This document shows, piece after piece, positions 25,891 to 35,059 of a stretch of DNA of 64,000 nt. Where the stretch lies: contig NZ_CP107853.1 in assembly GCF_036013525.1 (NCBI RefSeq), forward strand, positions 12,586,001 through 12,650,000, read 5' to 3'. The notes under the pieces are model-generated. The model was not told where the DNA came from. It did not search any database and worked only from the letters and a program-made list of their open reading frames with translations. A program made the position numbers and the translations under genes. The stretch is from Nonomuraea sp. NBC_00507 (GTDB lineage Bacteria; Actinomycetota; Actinomycetes; Streptosporangiales; Streptosporangiaceae). Each line of letters opens with the position of its first letter. Within the stretch, counting starts at the first letter, position 1.

Positions 25891-27285
25891 CTAGATGCCG
25901 CTCGCCGTCTGAGGCTGCATGAGACGGCGGGCGGCCTCGGTGATCGAGCCGGACAGTGACGGGTAGACCGCGAACGTGTGCGCCAGCTGATCGACCGTCA
26001 GCCGCTGCTGGACGGCCACCGACACCGCCAGGATCAGCTCCGACGCCCGCGGAGCCACCACGACCCCGCCCAGCACGATCCCCGTGTGCGGCCGGCAGAA
26101 CAGCTTGACGAAGCCGTCGTTGAAGCCCTGCATCTTGGCCCGCGCGTTCGTGGCGAGCGGCAGCTTGACGACGTTCGCCTCGATCTCGCCCGCCTCGATG
26201 GCCCGCTGCGCGACCCCCACCGCCGCGATCTCCGGGTCGGTGAAGATGTTGGAGGCGACCGTGGCCAGCCGCAGCGGCTGCACGGCCTCCCCGAGCGCGT
26301 GCCAGACGGCGATCCGCCCCTGCATGGCCGCCACGGAGGCCAGCATGAGCACACCGGTGCAGTCCCCAGCCGCGTAGACGCCCGGCGCGGACGTGCGCGA
26401 GACCTTGTCGACCTTGATGAACCCGCCCCGGTCCAGCTGGACCCCGGCCTCCTCCAGCCCGATCCCGGCCGTGTTGGGGACCATGCCGACCGTCATCAGC
26501 GCGTGGGATCCCTCGGCCGTGCGCCCGTCCTCCAGGGTCACCACCACTCCGTCGGCGGTGCGCTTGACGGAGGACGCGCGCGAGCGCCCCATGACGTTCA
26601 TGCCACGCCGCCGGTAGACCTCTTCGAGCACCTCGGCGCCGTCGGCGTCCTCGTTGGGCATCATCCGGTCCCGGCTGGAGACCAGCGTGACCTCGGCGCC
26701 GAGGGAACGATAGGCGCCGGCGAACTCCGCTCCGGTCACACCCGACCCCACCACGATCAGGTGCTCGGGCAGCTCCTCCAGGTCGTAAAGCTGACGCCAG
26801 TTGAGGATGCGTTCGCCGTCGGGCTCTGCCCCGCGCAACACGCGCGGCGTCGCGCCCGTGGCCACGAGCACGACGTCGGCCCGGATCGTGCGATCCCCCG
26901 CCCGCACGACCTGCGGATCCACCAACCGCCCACGAGCCTTGATGATCTCGACACCCTCGGCCTCGACCCGGGTCGCGATGTCCGCGGACTGGGCCTGCGC
27001 CAGCTCTTTCACCCGCTTGTTGACCAGCGGCAGGTCGACCCCGACCGTGCCCGGCTCGCCGTCGGGCCCGCCGTCGAACGAGATGCCCAGCCCCGGCGCG
27101 TCGAGCAGCGCCTGCTTGCGCACGGAGGTCGCGATCAGCGTCTTGGACGGCACGCAGTCGGTCAGCACGCACGCACCGCCCGGCCCGTCCTGCTCGACCA
27201 TGGTGACCTGCGCGCCTAGCTGGGCGGCCACCAGCGCCGCCTCGTAGCCGCCGGGTCCGCCACCAATGATCACGATCCTCGTCAC
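25891..27285 (-). CDS. lpdA: NAD(P)H-quinone dehydrogenase (LpdA family flavoprotein)
   Basis: 464 residues from GTG 27285 (GGGAG 10 bases upstream; ATG 27294 is an alternative). FAD motif IVIIGGGPGGYEAALVA; CVLTDCVPSK redox-type segment; NAD-binding motif VVGSGVTGAEFAGAY; second FAD motif APGVYAAGDCTG. The C-terminus reads YPSLSGSITEAAR where true dihydrolipoamide dehydrogenases have HPTLSE, so the catalytic His-Glu pair is missing. That matches M. tuberculosis LpdA (Rv3303c), which reduces quinones rather than lipoamide. It acts in the cytoplasm and probably protects against oxidative stress. Confidence 0.9.
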   Translation of the reverse strand: MTRIVIIGGGPGGYEAALVAAQLGAQVTMVEQDGPGGACVLTDCVPSKTLIATSVRKQALLDAPGLGISFDGGPDGEPGTVGVDLPLVNKRVKELAQAQSADIATRVEAEGVEIIKARGRLVDPQVVRAGDRTIRADVVLVATGATPRVLRGAEPDGERILNWRQLYDLEELPEHLIVVGSGVTGAEFAGAYRSLGAEVTLVSSRDRMMPNEDADGAEVLEEVYRRRGMNVMGRSRASSVKRTADGVVVTLEDGRTAEGSHALMTVGMVPNTAGIGLEEAGVQLDRGGFIKVDKVSRTSAPGVYAAGDCTGVLMLASVAAMQGRIAVWHALGEAVQPLRLATVASNIFTDPEIAAVGVAQRAIEAGEIEANVVKLPLATNARAKMQGFNDGFVKLFCRPHTGIVLGGVVVAPRASELILAVSVAVQQRLTVDQLAHTFAVYPSLSGSITEAARRLMQPQTASGI

Positions 27286-27470
27286 GTGTCCCATTCTCCC
27301 GTACGAGCTCGGCCGAGCTGCAACCGGGCTGCGTCCCATCCAGCTCGGCGACGAAGGATGACGGATCCTTCTGCCGCACCTGGTCTCCTGATGGATCGCC
27401 TCGGCTCTTCGGCATGGCAGGATGTCGCGGTAGCTGGACGACGAGCAACACCCAGCGAGAGGGGTGGATC

Positions 27471-27956
27471 GTGGCGTGGCCCTCAGATTCGGAGAAGCCG
27501 AATGAGCTCAGGCTTTATGCCGCGTATGGCTCCAACATGGATCCTGAGCAGATGGCCATGCGCGCCCCGCACTCCCCCATCCGGGGCGTCGGCTGGCTGA
27601 CCGGCTGGCGCCTGACGTTCGGCGGGCACGACCCGGCCTGGGGCGGCGCGCTCGCCACGATCGTCGAGGATCCGGACGAGCACGTGTTCGTCGTGCTCTA
27701 CGACGTGCCCGACTGGGAGGAGACCTCGCTCGACCAGTGGGAGGGCGCGGTCCGCGGCGCCTACCACAAGGTGCGGCTGCGGGTGCAGACCCTCGAGGGC
27801 GAGGTCGTGGCCTGGTTCTACGTGCTCGACGGCTACGAGGGCGGCCTGCCGTCGGCCCGCTATCTGGGCAGCCTGGCCGAGGCGGCCGAGCGGGCGGGCG
27901 CCCCCGACGACTACGTCAAGGAGCTGCGGGAGCGCCCCTGCACCTCGTTCGGCTAG
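27471..27956 (+). CDS. Gamma-glutamylcyclotransferase family protein
   Basis: 161 residues from GTG 27471, with GAGAGGGG upstream. YAAYGSNMDPEQM gives the YGSN substrate loop of the cyclotransferase fold, followed by GWRLTFGG and YDVPDWEETSLDQWEG, where the acidic residues lie. Members turn gamma-glutamyl amines or amino acids into 5-oxoproline. Homologues sit next to lpdA in many actinobacteria. It ends in a 4-base convergent overlap with the MFS gene. Confidence 0.88.
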   Translation: MAWPSDSEKPNELRLYAAYGSNMDPEQMAMRAPHSPIRGVGWLTGWRLTFGGHDPAWGGALATIVEDPDEHVFVVLYDVPDWEETSLDQWEGAVRGAYHKVRLRVQTLEGEVVAWFYVLDGYEGGLPSARYLGSLAEAAERAGAPDDYVKELRERPCTSFG

Positions 27957-29257
27957 CTGAGCGGCTGATCCTTGGTCTCGCGCAGCACGAAGATGTAGAC
28001 CAGGGTGGAGATCAGCGCGAGCGCCGACATGTACCACGGGAACAACCCCGGGTTCTTGGCCTCCTGCAGCGCGGTGCCGATCAGCGGGGCGGTGCCGCCG
28101 AAGAGCGCCACGGTCAGCGAATACGGGAATCCGGCCCCCGCCGCCCGCACCCGCGTGGGGAAGAGCTCGGAGTTCACCGCGGCCGAGATCGAGGTGAAGC
28201 AGCCGAGGAAGACCATGCCGACGAGCTGCACGAACAGCAGGCTGCCGTACGCGTCGGTGAGGGTGCCGAGCAGCGGCACAGGCAGGATCAGGAACCCGAG
28301 GCCGAAGGTGATCAGCATCGGCCTGCGCCCGATCCGGTCCGACAACATGCCCAGCAGCGGCTGCAGGATCATGAAGAAGACCAGCGAGATCGTGCCGATC
28401 TGCAGCGAGTCCGCCTTGTCGAACCCCACGGTGATCTGCGCGTAGGTGGGCAGGAAGCTGGTCCAGGTGTAGTACGCGACGGTGCCGGCGATGGTGATGC
28501 CGACGATCGTGAGGGCGGACCTCGGGTGGTGCTTGAGGAAGTCGAACAGCTTCGGCCGCGCGGCCTCGCCCCGCTGGATCTCCTCCGCCACGGCCGAGGT
28601 CTCGTCGGCGCCCTTCCGGATCCACAGCCCCACGAGGCTGAGCACGGCGCCCACGATGAACGGGATACGCCAGCCGTAGGAGCTCATGTCGGCCTCGACC
28701 AGCACCGTGGCCAGCAGCGCGGCCAGGCCGGAGGCCAGCAGCTGGCCGATGGTGGTGCTGACGTACTGGAAGCTCGAGAACAGGCCGCGGCGGCCGGGCG
28801 GGGCCGACTCCACCAGGAACGTGGTGGCGGCGGCGAACTCACCGCCCACCGACAGGCCCTGGATCAGGCGGGCGAGAGTCAAGATGACCGGTGCCAGGAC
28901 ACCCACGGCCGCGTAGGTGGGGGTCAGGCCGACGAGCAGCGATCCCGCGCCCATCAGCACGATCGTGAACGTCATCGCGGCCTTGCGCCCATAACGGTCG
29001 GCGAACGCGCCGACCAGCAGGCCGCCCAGCGGGCGCATGAAGAAACCCACCGCGAAGACCGCGAATGAGCTCAGCAGCGGCACCAGGCTGTTGCCCGCGC
29101 TCTCCGGGAAGACCTGCTTGGAGAAGTAGATGGCCAGGAACGTGTAGGCGTACCAGTCGTACCACTCGACGACATTGCCGATGCTGGCCGCCATGAGCTG
29201 GCGGGATCGGCTTTTGGGGATGCCGAGGGGGGATTGGGTCACGGGGGAGGTCGCCAC
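27953..29257 (-). CDS. MFS transporter, metabolite:H+ symporter (ProP-like) family
   Basis: 434 residues and 12 helices. The MHS signatures are clear: SIGNVVEWYDWYAYTFLAIYF in helix 1, FFMRPLGGLLVGAFADRYGRKAAM in loop 2-3, and ARLIQGLSVGGEFAAATTF in helix 4. Relatives import organic acids, betaines or small peptides. It is divergent from a double AsnC-type regulator and M20 peptidase, so it probably imports the compound that the peptidase cleaves. Confidence 0.92.
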   Translation of the reverse strand: MATSPVTQSPLGIPKSRSRQLMAASIGNVVEWYDWYAYTFLAIYFSKQVFPESAGNSLVPLLSSFAVFAVGFFMRPLGGLLVGAFADRYGRKAAMTFTIVLMGAGSLLVGLTPTYAAVGVLAPVILTLARLIQGLSVGGEFAAATTFLVESAPPGRRGLFSSFQYVSTTIGQLLASGLAALLATVLVEADMSSYGWRIPFIVGAVLSLVGLWIRKGADETSAVAEEIQRGEAARPKLFDFLKHHPRSALTIVGITIAGTVAYYTWTSFLPTYAQITVGFDKADSLQIGTISLVFFMILQPLLGMLSDRIGRRPMLITFGLGFLILPVPLLGTLTDAYGSLLFVQLVGMVFLGCFTSISAAVNSELFPTRVRAAGAGFPYSLTVALFGGTAPLIGTALQEAKNPGLFPWYMSALALISTLVYIFVLRETKDQPLS

Positions 29258-29366
29258 GGAGGCTCCTTTGCTGACATGTGCGGTATGCCTTACTCTGCAA
29301 TTGAAAGACCGAAACAGTCAAATTCGCGGGTCCGGATTTACATTCCCGACACAGAAATGGTTGCAG

Positions 29367-30347
29367 GTGGACGTTCTCGACCGGCGCCTGGTCGCCGCGC
29401 TGCAAGTCAGCCCCCGCGCCTCGTGGGGCGAGATCGGCCGGGCCGTGGGCGAGCACGAACGCACCGTGGCCCGCCGCCTCCAGCGGCTGATCGCGGAGGG
29501 AATCGTCCGGGTCACGGCGATCTACGACGACCTGCGCACCGGGCACGGCCGCCCCGTCCACCTGGACGTCCGGGTGCAGCCCGGCGCCACGGCCCAGGTG
29601 GCCAAGGCTCTGGCCGACCGGCCGGACACGCGCTCGGTCTACGCGCTGACCGGCGCCGCCGACCTGGGCTGCGAGCTGGTGTCGCCGTCCCGCGAGGCGC
29701 TGCACCGCATCCTGTCCGCCGAGATCAGCGCGATCGACGGGGTGTTGCGGACGCAGACCCAGGTCGTGCTCCACACGTTCAGGACCGTCGCCGAGTGGCA
29801 CGCTCCGTTCCTCACCGAGCAGGAGGTCGCCGAGTTGCGCCCCGCGCCGCCTCCTGAGGGCCTGCCCGACGAGGAGGGCCTGTCACCGCTGGAGCAGGAG
29901 ATCGCCGAACTGCTGGCCGCCGACGGCAGGATCGCCTTCACCGCGGTCGCCGAGCGCCTCAGCATCTCCCTGCCGACCGCGCGCCGCCGGGTGACCTCGC
30001 TGATCGAGCGGCGGCTGCTGCTGCCGCGTGCGGAGGTGGAGCCCGCGCTGCTGGGCCTGGAGGTGGAGGCCATGTTGTGGTTGAAGGTCCGCCCGTACGG
30101 GCTGGACCAGGTCGGACAGCGGCTGGCCGGGCATCCGAACGTGCGTTACTGCGCGGCCACCTCGGGCACCCATTCCCTCATCGTCCAGGTGGTGGCCGCT
30201 CACGAGGCGGACCTCTACCGTTTCATGACCGGCGTCGTCGGCTCCCTCGACGAGGTCACCGACAGCGACCTCACCCTCATCACCCGCGCTTACAAGCGCG
30301 GGCACCTACACAAGTCCGGACTGCTCACACTGGAGAAAACGCCATGA
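29367..30347 (+). CDS. Lrp/AsnC-family regulator with two HTH-ligand units
   Basis: 326 residues from GTG 29367 (TTG 29361 is possible; no strong ribosome site). Unit 1: HTH at about 3-50 (ALQVSPRASWGEIGRAVGEHERTVARRLQRL) plus an AsnC ligand domain to about 145. Unit 2: HTH at about 180-225 (ELLAADGRIAFTAVAERLSISLPTARRRV) plus a second ligand domain to the end. Such tandem regulators bind amino acids and control transporters. It overlaps the M20 gene by 4 bases (ATGA) and faces the MFS gene across 109 bases, so it probably controls both. Confidence 0.9.
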   Translation: MDVLDRRLVAALQVSPRASWGEIGRAVGEHERTVARRLQRLIAEGIVRVTAIYDDLRTGHGRPVHLDVRVQPGATAQVAKALADRPDTRSVYALTGAADLGCELVSPSREALHRILSAEISAIDGVLRTQTQVVLHTFRTVAEWHAPFLTEQEVAELRPAPPPEGLPDEEGLSPLEQEIAELLAADGRIAFTAVAERLSISLPTARRRVTSLIERRLLLPRAEVEPALLGLEVEAMLWLKVRPYGLDQVGQRLAGHPNVRYCAATSGTHSLIVQVVAAHEADLYRFMTGVVGSLDEVTDSDLTLITRAYKRGHLHKSGLLTLEKTP

Positions 30348-31648
30348 CACCAGCCGAGAAGGAAGTCGCCGACCTCTGCGTGGAGCTGATCCGCGTCGAC
30401 AGCAGCAACTACGGGGACGGCAGCGGCCCGGGCGAGCGGGCGGCTGCCGAGGTCGTCCTGGCCCGGCTGGCCGAGGTCGGGATCGAGGCCACGTACGTCG
30501 AGAGCGAGCCGGGCCGCGGCAATGTGATCACCCGCGTCGAGGGCACGGACCCGTCCCTGCCCGCGCTGCTCGTCCACGGGCACCTGGACGTGGTGCCGGC
30601 CAACGCCGCCGACTGGTCGGTGGACCCCTTCGGCGGCGAGGTGCGCGACGGCTACATCTGGGGCCGCGGCGCCGTGGACATGAAGGACATGGACGCGATG
30701 ATGCTGGCGGTGCTGCGCCAGATGAAGCGCGAGGGCCGCCGGCCACGCCGCGACATCGTGTTCGCGTGGGTGGCCGACGAGGAGGCCGGCGGCGTGTACG
30801 GCGCCAAATACCTCACCGCCCATCACCCCGAGTTGTTCGAGGGCGTCACCGAGTCGATCAGCGAGGTCGGCGGCTACTCGCTGGAGGTGGACCCGTCGCT
30901 GCGGCTCTACCTGATCGAGACCGCCCAGAAGGGCCTGGCCTGGATGAAGCTGATCGCCGACGGCACGGCGGGGCACGGCTCGATGCTCAACTCCGACAAC
31001 GCCGTCACCGAGATCGCCAAGGCGGTGGCCAGGATCGGCGAGCACGACTGGCCGCTGACGTACACGCCGACCGTGCGGCAGTTCCTCACCGAGGTCGCCG
31101 ACGCGTTCGGCATCCCCTTCGACGAGTCGGACCCGCAGCCGATCCTCGACAAGATCGGGCCGCTGGTGCGCTTCGTGGGCGCGACCCTGCGTCACACCAC
31201 CAACCCGACCCAGCTCGGCGCCGGCTACAAGTCCAACGTGATCCCCGGCCAGGCCACGGCCGTGGTGGACGGGCGGTTCCTGCCAGGGTTCGAGGAGGAG
31301 TTCTTCAAGACCGTCGACTCGCTGATCGGGCCGCGCGTGCGGCGGGAGTTCGTGCACCACGACATCGCGCTGGAGACGACCTTCGACGGTGCGCTGGTGG
31401 AATCGATGATCGGGGCGCTGAAGGCGGAGGACCCGACGGCGCGGGCGATCCCCTACTGCATGTCCGGCGGCACCGACAACAAGACGTTCTTCGCCGACCT
31501 TGGGGTGCGCGGGTTCGGGTTCGTGCCGCTGCGGCTGCCTGCGGACATGGACTTCGCGTCGATGTTCCACGGCGTGGACGAGCGGGTGCCGGTGGAGGCG
31601 TTGCAGTTCGGCGTGCGGGTGCTGGACCGGCTCCTCCTAAACTACTGA
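30344..31648 (+). CDS. M20/M25/M40 family metallopeptidase
   Basis: 434 residues, ATG inside the regulator stop. Metal ligands are visible in LVHGHLDVVP and GRGAVDMKDM, with the catalytic Glu in VADEEAGG. The lid domain spans about residues 200-330. Members cleave dipeptides or acylated amino acids in the cytoplasm with two zinc ions. The upstream regulator and divergent MFS importer suggest catabolism of an imported N-acyl amino acid or dipeptide. Confidence 0.92.
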   Translation: MTPAEKEVADLCVELIRVDSSNYGDGSGPGERAAAEVVLARLAEVGIEATYVESEPGRGNVITRVEGTDPSLPALLVHGHLDVVPANAADWSVDPFGGEVRDGYIWGRGAVDMKDMDAMMLAVLRQMKREGRRPRRDIVFAWVADEEAGGVYGAKYLTAHHPELFEGVTESISEVGGYSLEVDPSLRLYLIETAQKGLAWMKLIADGTAGHGSMLNSDNAVTEIAKAVARIGEHDWPLTYTPTVRQFLTEVADAFGIPFDESDPQPILDKIGPLVRFVGATLRHTTNPTQLGAGYKSNVIPGQATAVVDGRFLPGFEEEFFKTVDSLIGPRVRREFVHHDIALETTFDGALVESMIGALKAEDPTARAIPYCMSGGTDNKTFFADLGVRGFGFVPLRLPADMDFASMFHGVDERVPVEALQFGVRVLDRLLLNY

Positions 31649-31651
31649 GAT

Positions 31652-32455
31652 GTGACCAACGACGCATACACCCTGGCCAGTGAGGCCGCCGCGGCACTGC
31701 ACCGCGCCGCCGGCCTCGACACCTTCGACGTGGCGCTCGTCATGGGGTCGGGGTGGGTGCCCGCCGCCGACGCGATAGGCGAGACGGTGTGCGAGATCCC
31801 GTTCATCGAGCTGCCCGGCTTCCAGGCCCCCGCCGTTGCCGGGCACGGCGGCAAGATCCGCGTCATCCGCACCTCGAGCGGGCGGCAGGCGCTGGTGTTC
31901 CTCGGACGCACGCACCTCTACGAAGGGCTCGGGGTGGACGCGGTCGTGCACGGCGTGCGCACGGCGGCCGCGGCCGGCGTCCGTACGCTCGTGCTCACCA
32001 ACGCGGCCGGCGGCCTGCGGCCCGAGACCCAGAGCGTCGGCGACCCGGTCCTGATCAACGACCACATCAACCTGACCGGCGCCAACCCGATCACCGGGAC
32101 CACCTTCATCGACCTCACCGAGGTCTACTCGCGCCGCCTGCGCGCGCTGGTGAGGGAGATCGACCCGACCCTCGCCGAGGGGGTCTACGTGGCCTTCCGC
32201 GGGCCGACGTACGAGACGCCGGCCGAGATCCGCATGCTCCGCACGCTGGGCGGGGACATGGTCGGCATGTCCACTGTCCTGGAGGCCATCGCCGCCCGCG
32301 AGGCGAACCTGGAGGTGCTCGGGGTCTCCCTGGTCACCAACCCCGGCGCGGGCCTGTCGGGCGAGCCGCTCAATCACGAGGAGGTCCTGGAGGTCGGCCG
32401 CGCCACGGCGGCCCGCATGGGCGTGCTGCTCGCCAAGGTGGTGGACCGCCTGTGA
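31652..32455 (+). CDS. deoD: Purine nucleoside phosphorylase
   Basis: 267 residues from GTG 31652, 3 bases after the peptidase stop. The trimeric-type PNP signature is complete: MGSGW at the phosphate site, LVLTNAAGGLRPE, FRGPTYETPAEIRM and VGMSTVLEAI. It splits inosine or guanosine with phosphate to the base plus ribose-1-phosphate. The GTGA overlap with the phosphohexomutase gene makes sense, since that enzyme can move the phosphate to C5. M. tuberculosis has the same deoD-pmmB order (Rv3307-Rv3308). Confidence 0.95.
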   Translation: MTNDAYTLASEAAAALHRAAGLDTFDVALVMGSGWVPAADAIGETVCEIPFIELPGFQAPAVAGHGGKIRVIRTSSGRQALVFLGRTHLYEGLGVDAVVHGVRTAAAAGVRTLVLTNAAGGLRPETQSVGDPVLINDHINLTGANPITGTTFIDLTEVYSRRLRALVREIDPTLAEGVYVAFRGPTYETPAEIRMLRTLGGDMVGMSTVLEAIAAREANLEVLGVSLVTNPGAGLSGEPLNHEEVLEVGRATAARMGVLLAKVVDRL

Positions 32456-34131
32456 GCGCGGCAAACGAGCCTCACGCGCCGGCCCGCGACGAGACACCAC
32501 CAACCGGCCTGATGGCGGCTGCCCGCCTATGGCTCGCCCAGGACCCCGACCCGGACACCCGCGCTGAGCTGACCGCTTTGATAGAGCGCGAGGACTTGGC
32601 CGCGCTGCGGGACCGGTTCGGCACGAAACTCGAGTTCGGCACCGCGGGCCTGCGCGGCGAGCTCGGAGCCGGCCCCAACCGGATGAACCGCGTCACCGTC
32701 ATGCGCGCCGCCGCCGGCCTGGCCAAGGTCCTCGGCCCCGGCAAGCACGTGGTCATCGGGTACGACGCCAGGCACAAGTCCGACGTCTTCGCCCGCGACA
32801 CCGCGGCCGTCCTGACCGGCGCCGGCCTGCACGCCTCGCTCCTGCCGTGCCCCCTGCCCACCCCGATCCTCGCCTTCGCGGTCCGCCACCTGGGCGCGGA
32901 CGCCGGGGTGACCGTCACCGCCAGCCACAACCCTCCCCGCGACAACGGCTACAAGGTCTACTGGGGCGACGGCTCCCAAATCGTGCCCCCCATCGACCGC
33001 GAGATCTCGGCCGCCATCGACACGGTCGGCCGCGTGGACGAGCTACCCCTCCGCAGCCCCGGCACGCTGACGGAGCTGGGCGAGGGCATCATCGACGATT
33101 ACCTCGAGGCCGTCACGTCCCTGCCGCTGGGCGACGCCCGCGACCTCAAAGTCGCGTACACGCCCCTCCACGGGGTCGGCGCGGCCACGTTGACCGGCGC
33201 CTTCCTGGCCGCCGGCTTCGAAAGCCCCATGGCGGTCGAGGAACAGCGCGACCCCGACCCGGACTTCCCCACGGTGTCCTTCCCCAACCCGGAGGAGCCG
33301 GGAGCGATGGACCTGGCCATCGCCCTGGCCGCCAAGGAGGGCGCCGGCCTGGTCCTCGCCAACGACCCGGACGCCGACCGCTGCGCGGTGGGCGTGCCGC
33401 TGCCCGACGGCACGTGCCGCATGCTGACCGGCGACGAGGTCGGCGGTCTGCTGGCCGAGCACGTGATCACGCACACCACGGGCGACCGCATGGTGGCCAC
33501 CACCATCGTCTCCTCCACCCTCCTCAGCAAGATCGCTCAACGGCATGGCGTCCGCTACGGCGAGACCTTGACCGGCTTCAAATGGATCATCAAGGCGGGC
33601 CCGGGCCTGGTCTTCGGCTACGAGGAGGCCATCGGCTACAGCGTCGGCTCGGACGCCGGCCTCCCGGTCAGGGACAAGGACGGAATCGGCGCCGCCCTGA
33701 CGGTGGCGGCCATCGCCGCCGCTGCCAAACGCGCCGGCCGCACCCTGCTGGACCTCCTGGACGACCAGGCCCGCCGCTACGGCCTGCACGCCACGTCCCA
33801 GCTGTCGTTCCGCGTGGCCGACCTGTCTCTGATCGCGGACGCCATGTCCCGCCTCCGCGCGTGCCCTCCGACAGTCCTCGGTGGCCGCGCTGTGGAACAC
33901 ATCGACGACCTGAACAAGGGCGAGGGCGACCTCCCGCCGACCGACGGCCTGCGCTACCGCCTGTCGGGAAACGCCCGCGTGGTGGTCCGCCCTTCGGGCA
34001 CGGAACCCAAGCTGAAGTGCTACCTGGAAGTGGTAGTACCGGTGACCGGCGAGGTGTCGGACGCCCACACCCTCGCCGCCCACGACCTCGCCGCCCTGAA
34101 AGCCGACCTCTCGACTTCCCTCAGCCTGTAA
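32452..34131 (+). CDS. pmmB: Phosphomannomutase/phosphopentomutase-type phosphohexomutase
   Basis: 559 residues from GTG 32452. The phosphoserine loop is VTASHNPPRDNG, the metal loop DPDADRCAV, the sugar loop FGYEEAIGYSV and the phosphate loop RPSGTEPKLKCY, in order along the four-domain fold. The length near 560 matches the PmmB/PgcA group rather than the 450-residue ManB group. Directly after PNP, it probably converts ribose-1-phosphate to ribose-5-phosphate, besides possible hexose activity. Its last 11 bases overlap a broken CPBP gene. Confidence 0.93.
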   Translation: MSAANEPHAPARDETPPTGLMAAARLWLAQDPDPDTRAELTALIEREDLAALRDRFGTKLEFGTAGLRGELGAGPNRMNRVTVMRAAAGLAKVLGPGKHVVIGYDARHKSDVFARDTAAVLTGAGLHASLLPCPLPTPILAFAVRHLGADAGVTVTASHNPPRDNGYKVYWGDGSQIVPPIDREISAAIDTVGRVDELPLRSPGTLTELGEGIIDDYLEAVTSLPLGDARDLKVAYTPLHGVGAATLTGAFLAAGFESPMAVEEQRDPDPDFPTVSFPNPEEPGAMDLAIALAAKEGAGLVLANDPDADRCAVGVPLPDGTCRMLTGDEVGGLLAEHVITHTTGDRMVATTIVSSTLLSKIAQRHGVRYGETLTGFKWIIKAGPGLVFGYEEAIGYSVGSDAGLPVRDKDGIGAALTVAAIAAAAKRAGRTLLDLLDDQARRYGLHATSQLSFRVADLSLIADAMSRLRACPPTVLGGRAVEHIDDLNKGEGDLPPTDGLRYRLSGNARVVVRPSGTEPKLKCYLEVVVPVTGEVSDAHTLAAHDLAALKADLSTSLSL

Positions 34132-34718
34132 CCGGGTCCCGGGCGCAAAAGCATGGTCCTCCGGATGGGGCGCCGGCGTCGGTCGATCCCGCCCCGAACA
34201 CCGAGTTCTGGACCAGGTTCCAGCCGGTGTGGATGCCGGTGGGCAGCCACAACGAACCGGTCAGCAGAAAGCCGCCGCCGAGCACGAGCCCGCCCGCCAC
34301 GGTGATGCCGAGCAGCGTCATGGACGAACAGGGCGAGCACCGTCATGGTGACAAGCGAACCGACGTCCAGCGTGACCGCCGAGACGGTGTACCAGCCCGC
34401 CATGGCCATGATCCCGAACACCGACGCCTGAACGCCCGCGCCGACCGCCACACCACTCACCAGGTGGCGGACCGCGTTCGTGGCCGGGAAGCCGAGGCCG
34501 GCGAGCGACTCGCCCTCCATCCGCCGGGCCAGCGGAACGGTCACGAGCGCTGCCACCACTCCCGGCAGGCCCAGCAGCAGACCCAAAGCCGGGGTGAGGT
34601 TCTCAGAGCCGATCTGTAAGGCCACGGCCAGGACGGCTTGCAGCACGAAGAAGACGGCCAGCACCACGAACAGCAGGGCGAACCCCTGAAACAGCGGATG
34701 GCCGAAGAGCTTGCGCAT
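34121..34718 (-). pseudogene. CPBP intramembrane protease, frameshifted and internally deleted
   Basis: The first frame (from ATG 34718) gives MRKLFGHPLFQGFALLFVVL and three to four membrane helices, up to TMTVLALFVHD near 34325, where it turns into Arg-rich nonsense. The family-like C-terminus (GLVLGGGFLLTGSLWLPTG, GIHTGWNLVQNSVFG) continues in another frame from 34321. The EExxxR and middle His motifs that bind zinc in CPBP proteases are absent. About 50 residues seem to be lost at the junction. The protein cannot be active, so I call it a pseudogene. Its decay lies at the left edge of the accessory island. Confidence 0.8.
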
Positions 34719-34958
34719 GAGGGAACTCCGGTTGGTAGGGGGCGGCTCGATACTCCGGCACGCTCCGCCAACCGTTCAAGATCCGTATTTTCCTCGAGGG
34801 ATAACCCTGGGGACGGGTTCCGCGCCCTTCTCAGCCCACTGCCCGCGCCGAACCGTCCGCCCGTGGCGCGTGCCGGCAACGCCGGCCAGCCGCCGGAAAT
34901 GCGGACGCAGTGTGGCGGCCGCCTGGTCAGGAATGGACCTGACGGCGGACGATCTCAA

Positions 34959-35044
34959 GTCTCATCCATGAGACCAACTCGGAGATCAGGGCCATGAAAC
35001 CCATCTCATGAGACCAACTCGTAAGTTAGTCTCATCTCTGAGAC
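34959..35044. repeat. Palindrome block upstream of the DUF234 ATPase
   Basis: GTCTCA-N4-TGAGAC occurs at 34959-34974 and 35029-35044. Between them TGAGACCAACTC at 35009-35020 faces AGTTAGTCTCA at 35024-35034. TGAGAC half-sites start at 34969, 35009 and 35039. The last dyad ends 15 bases before the ATPase start codon. Probably an operator or recombination site; a block with the same geometry follows the gene. Confidence 0.85.
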
Positions 35045-35059
35045 TTCCGGAGGAGTTGA

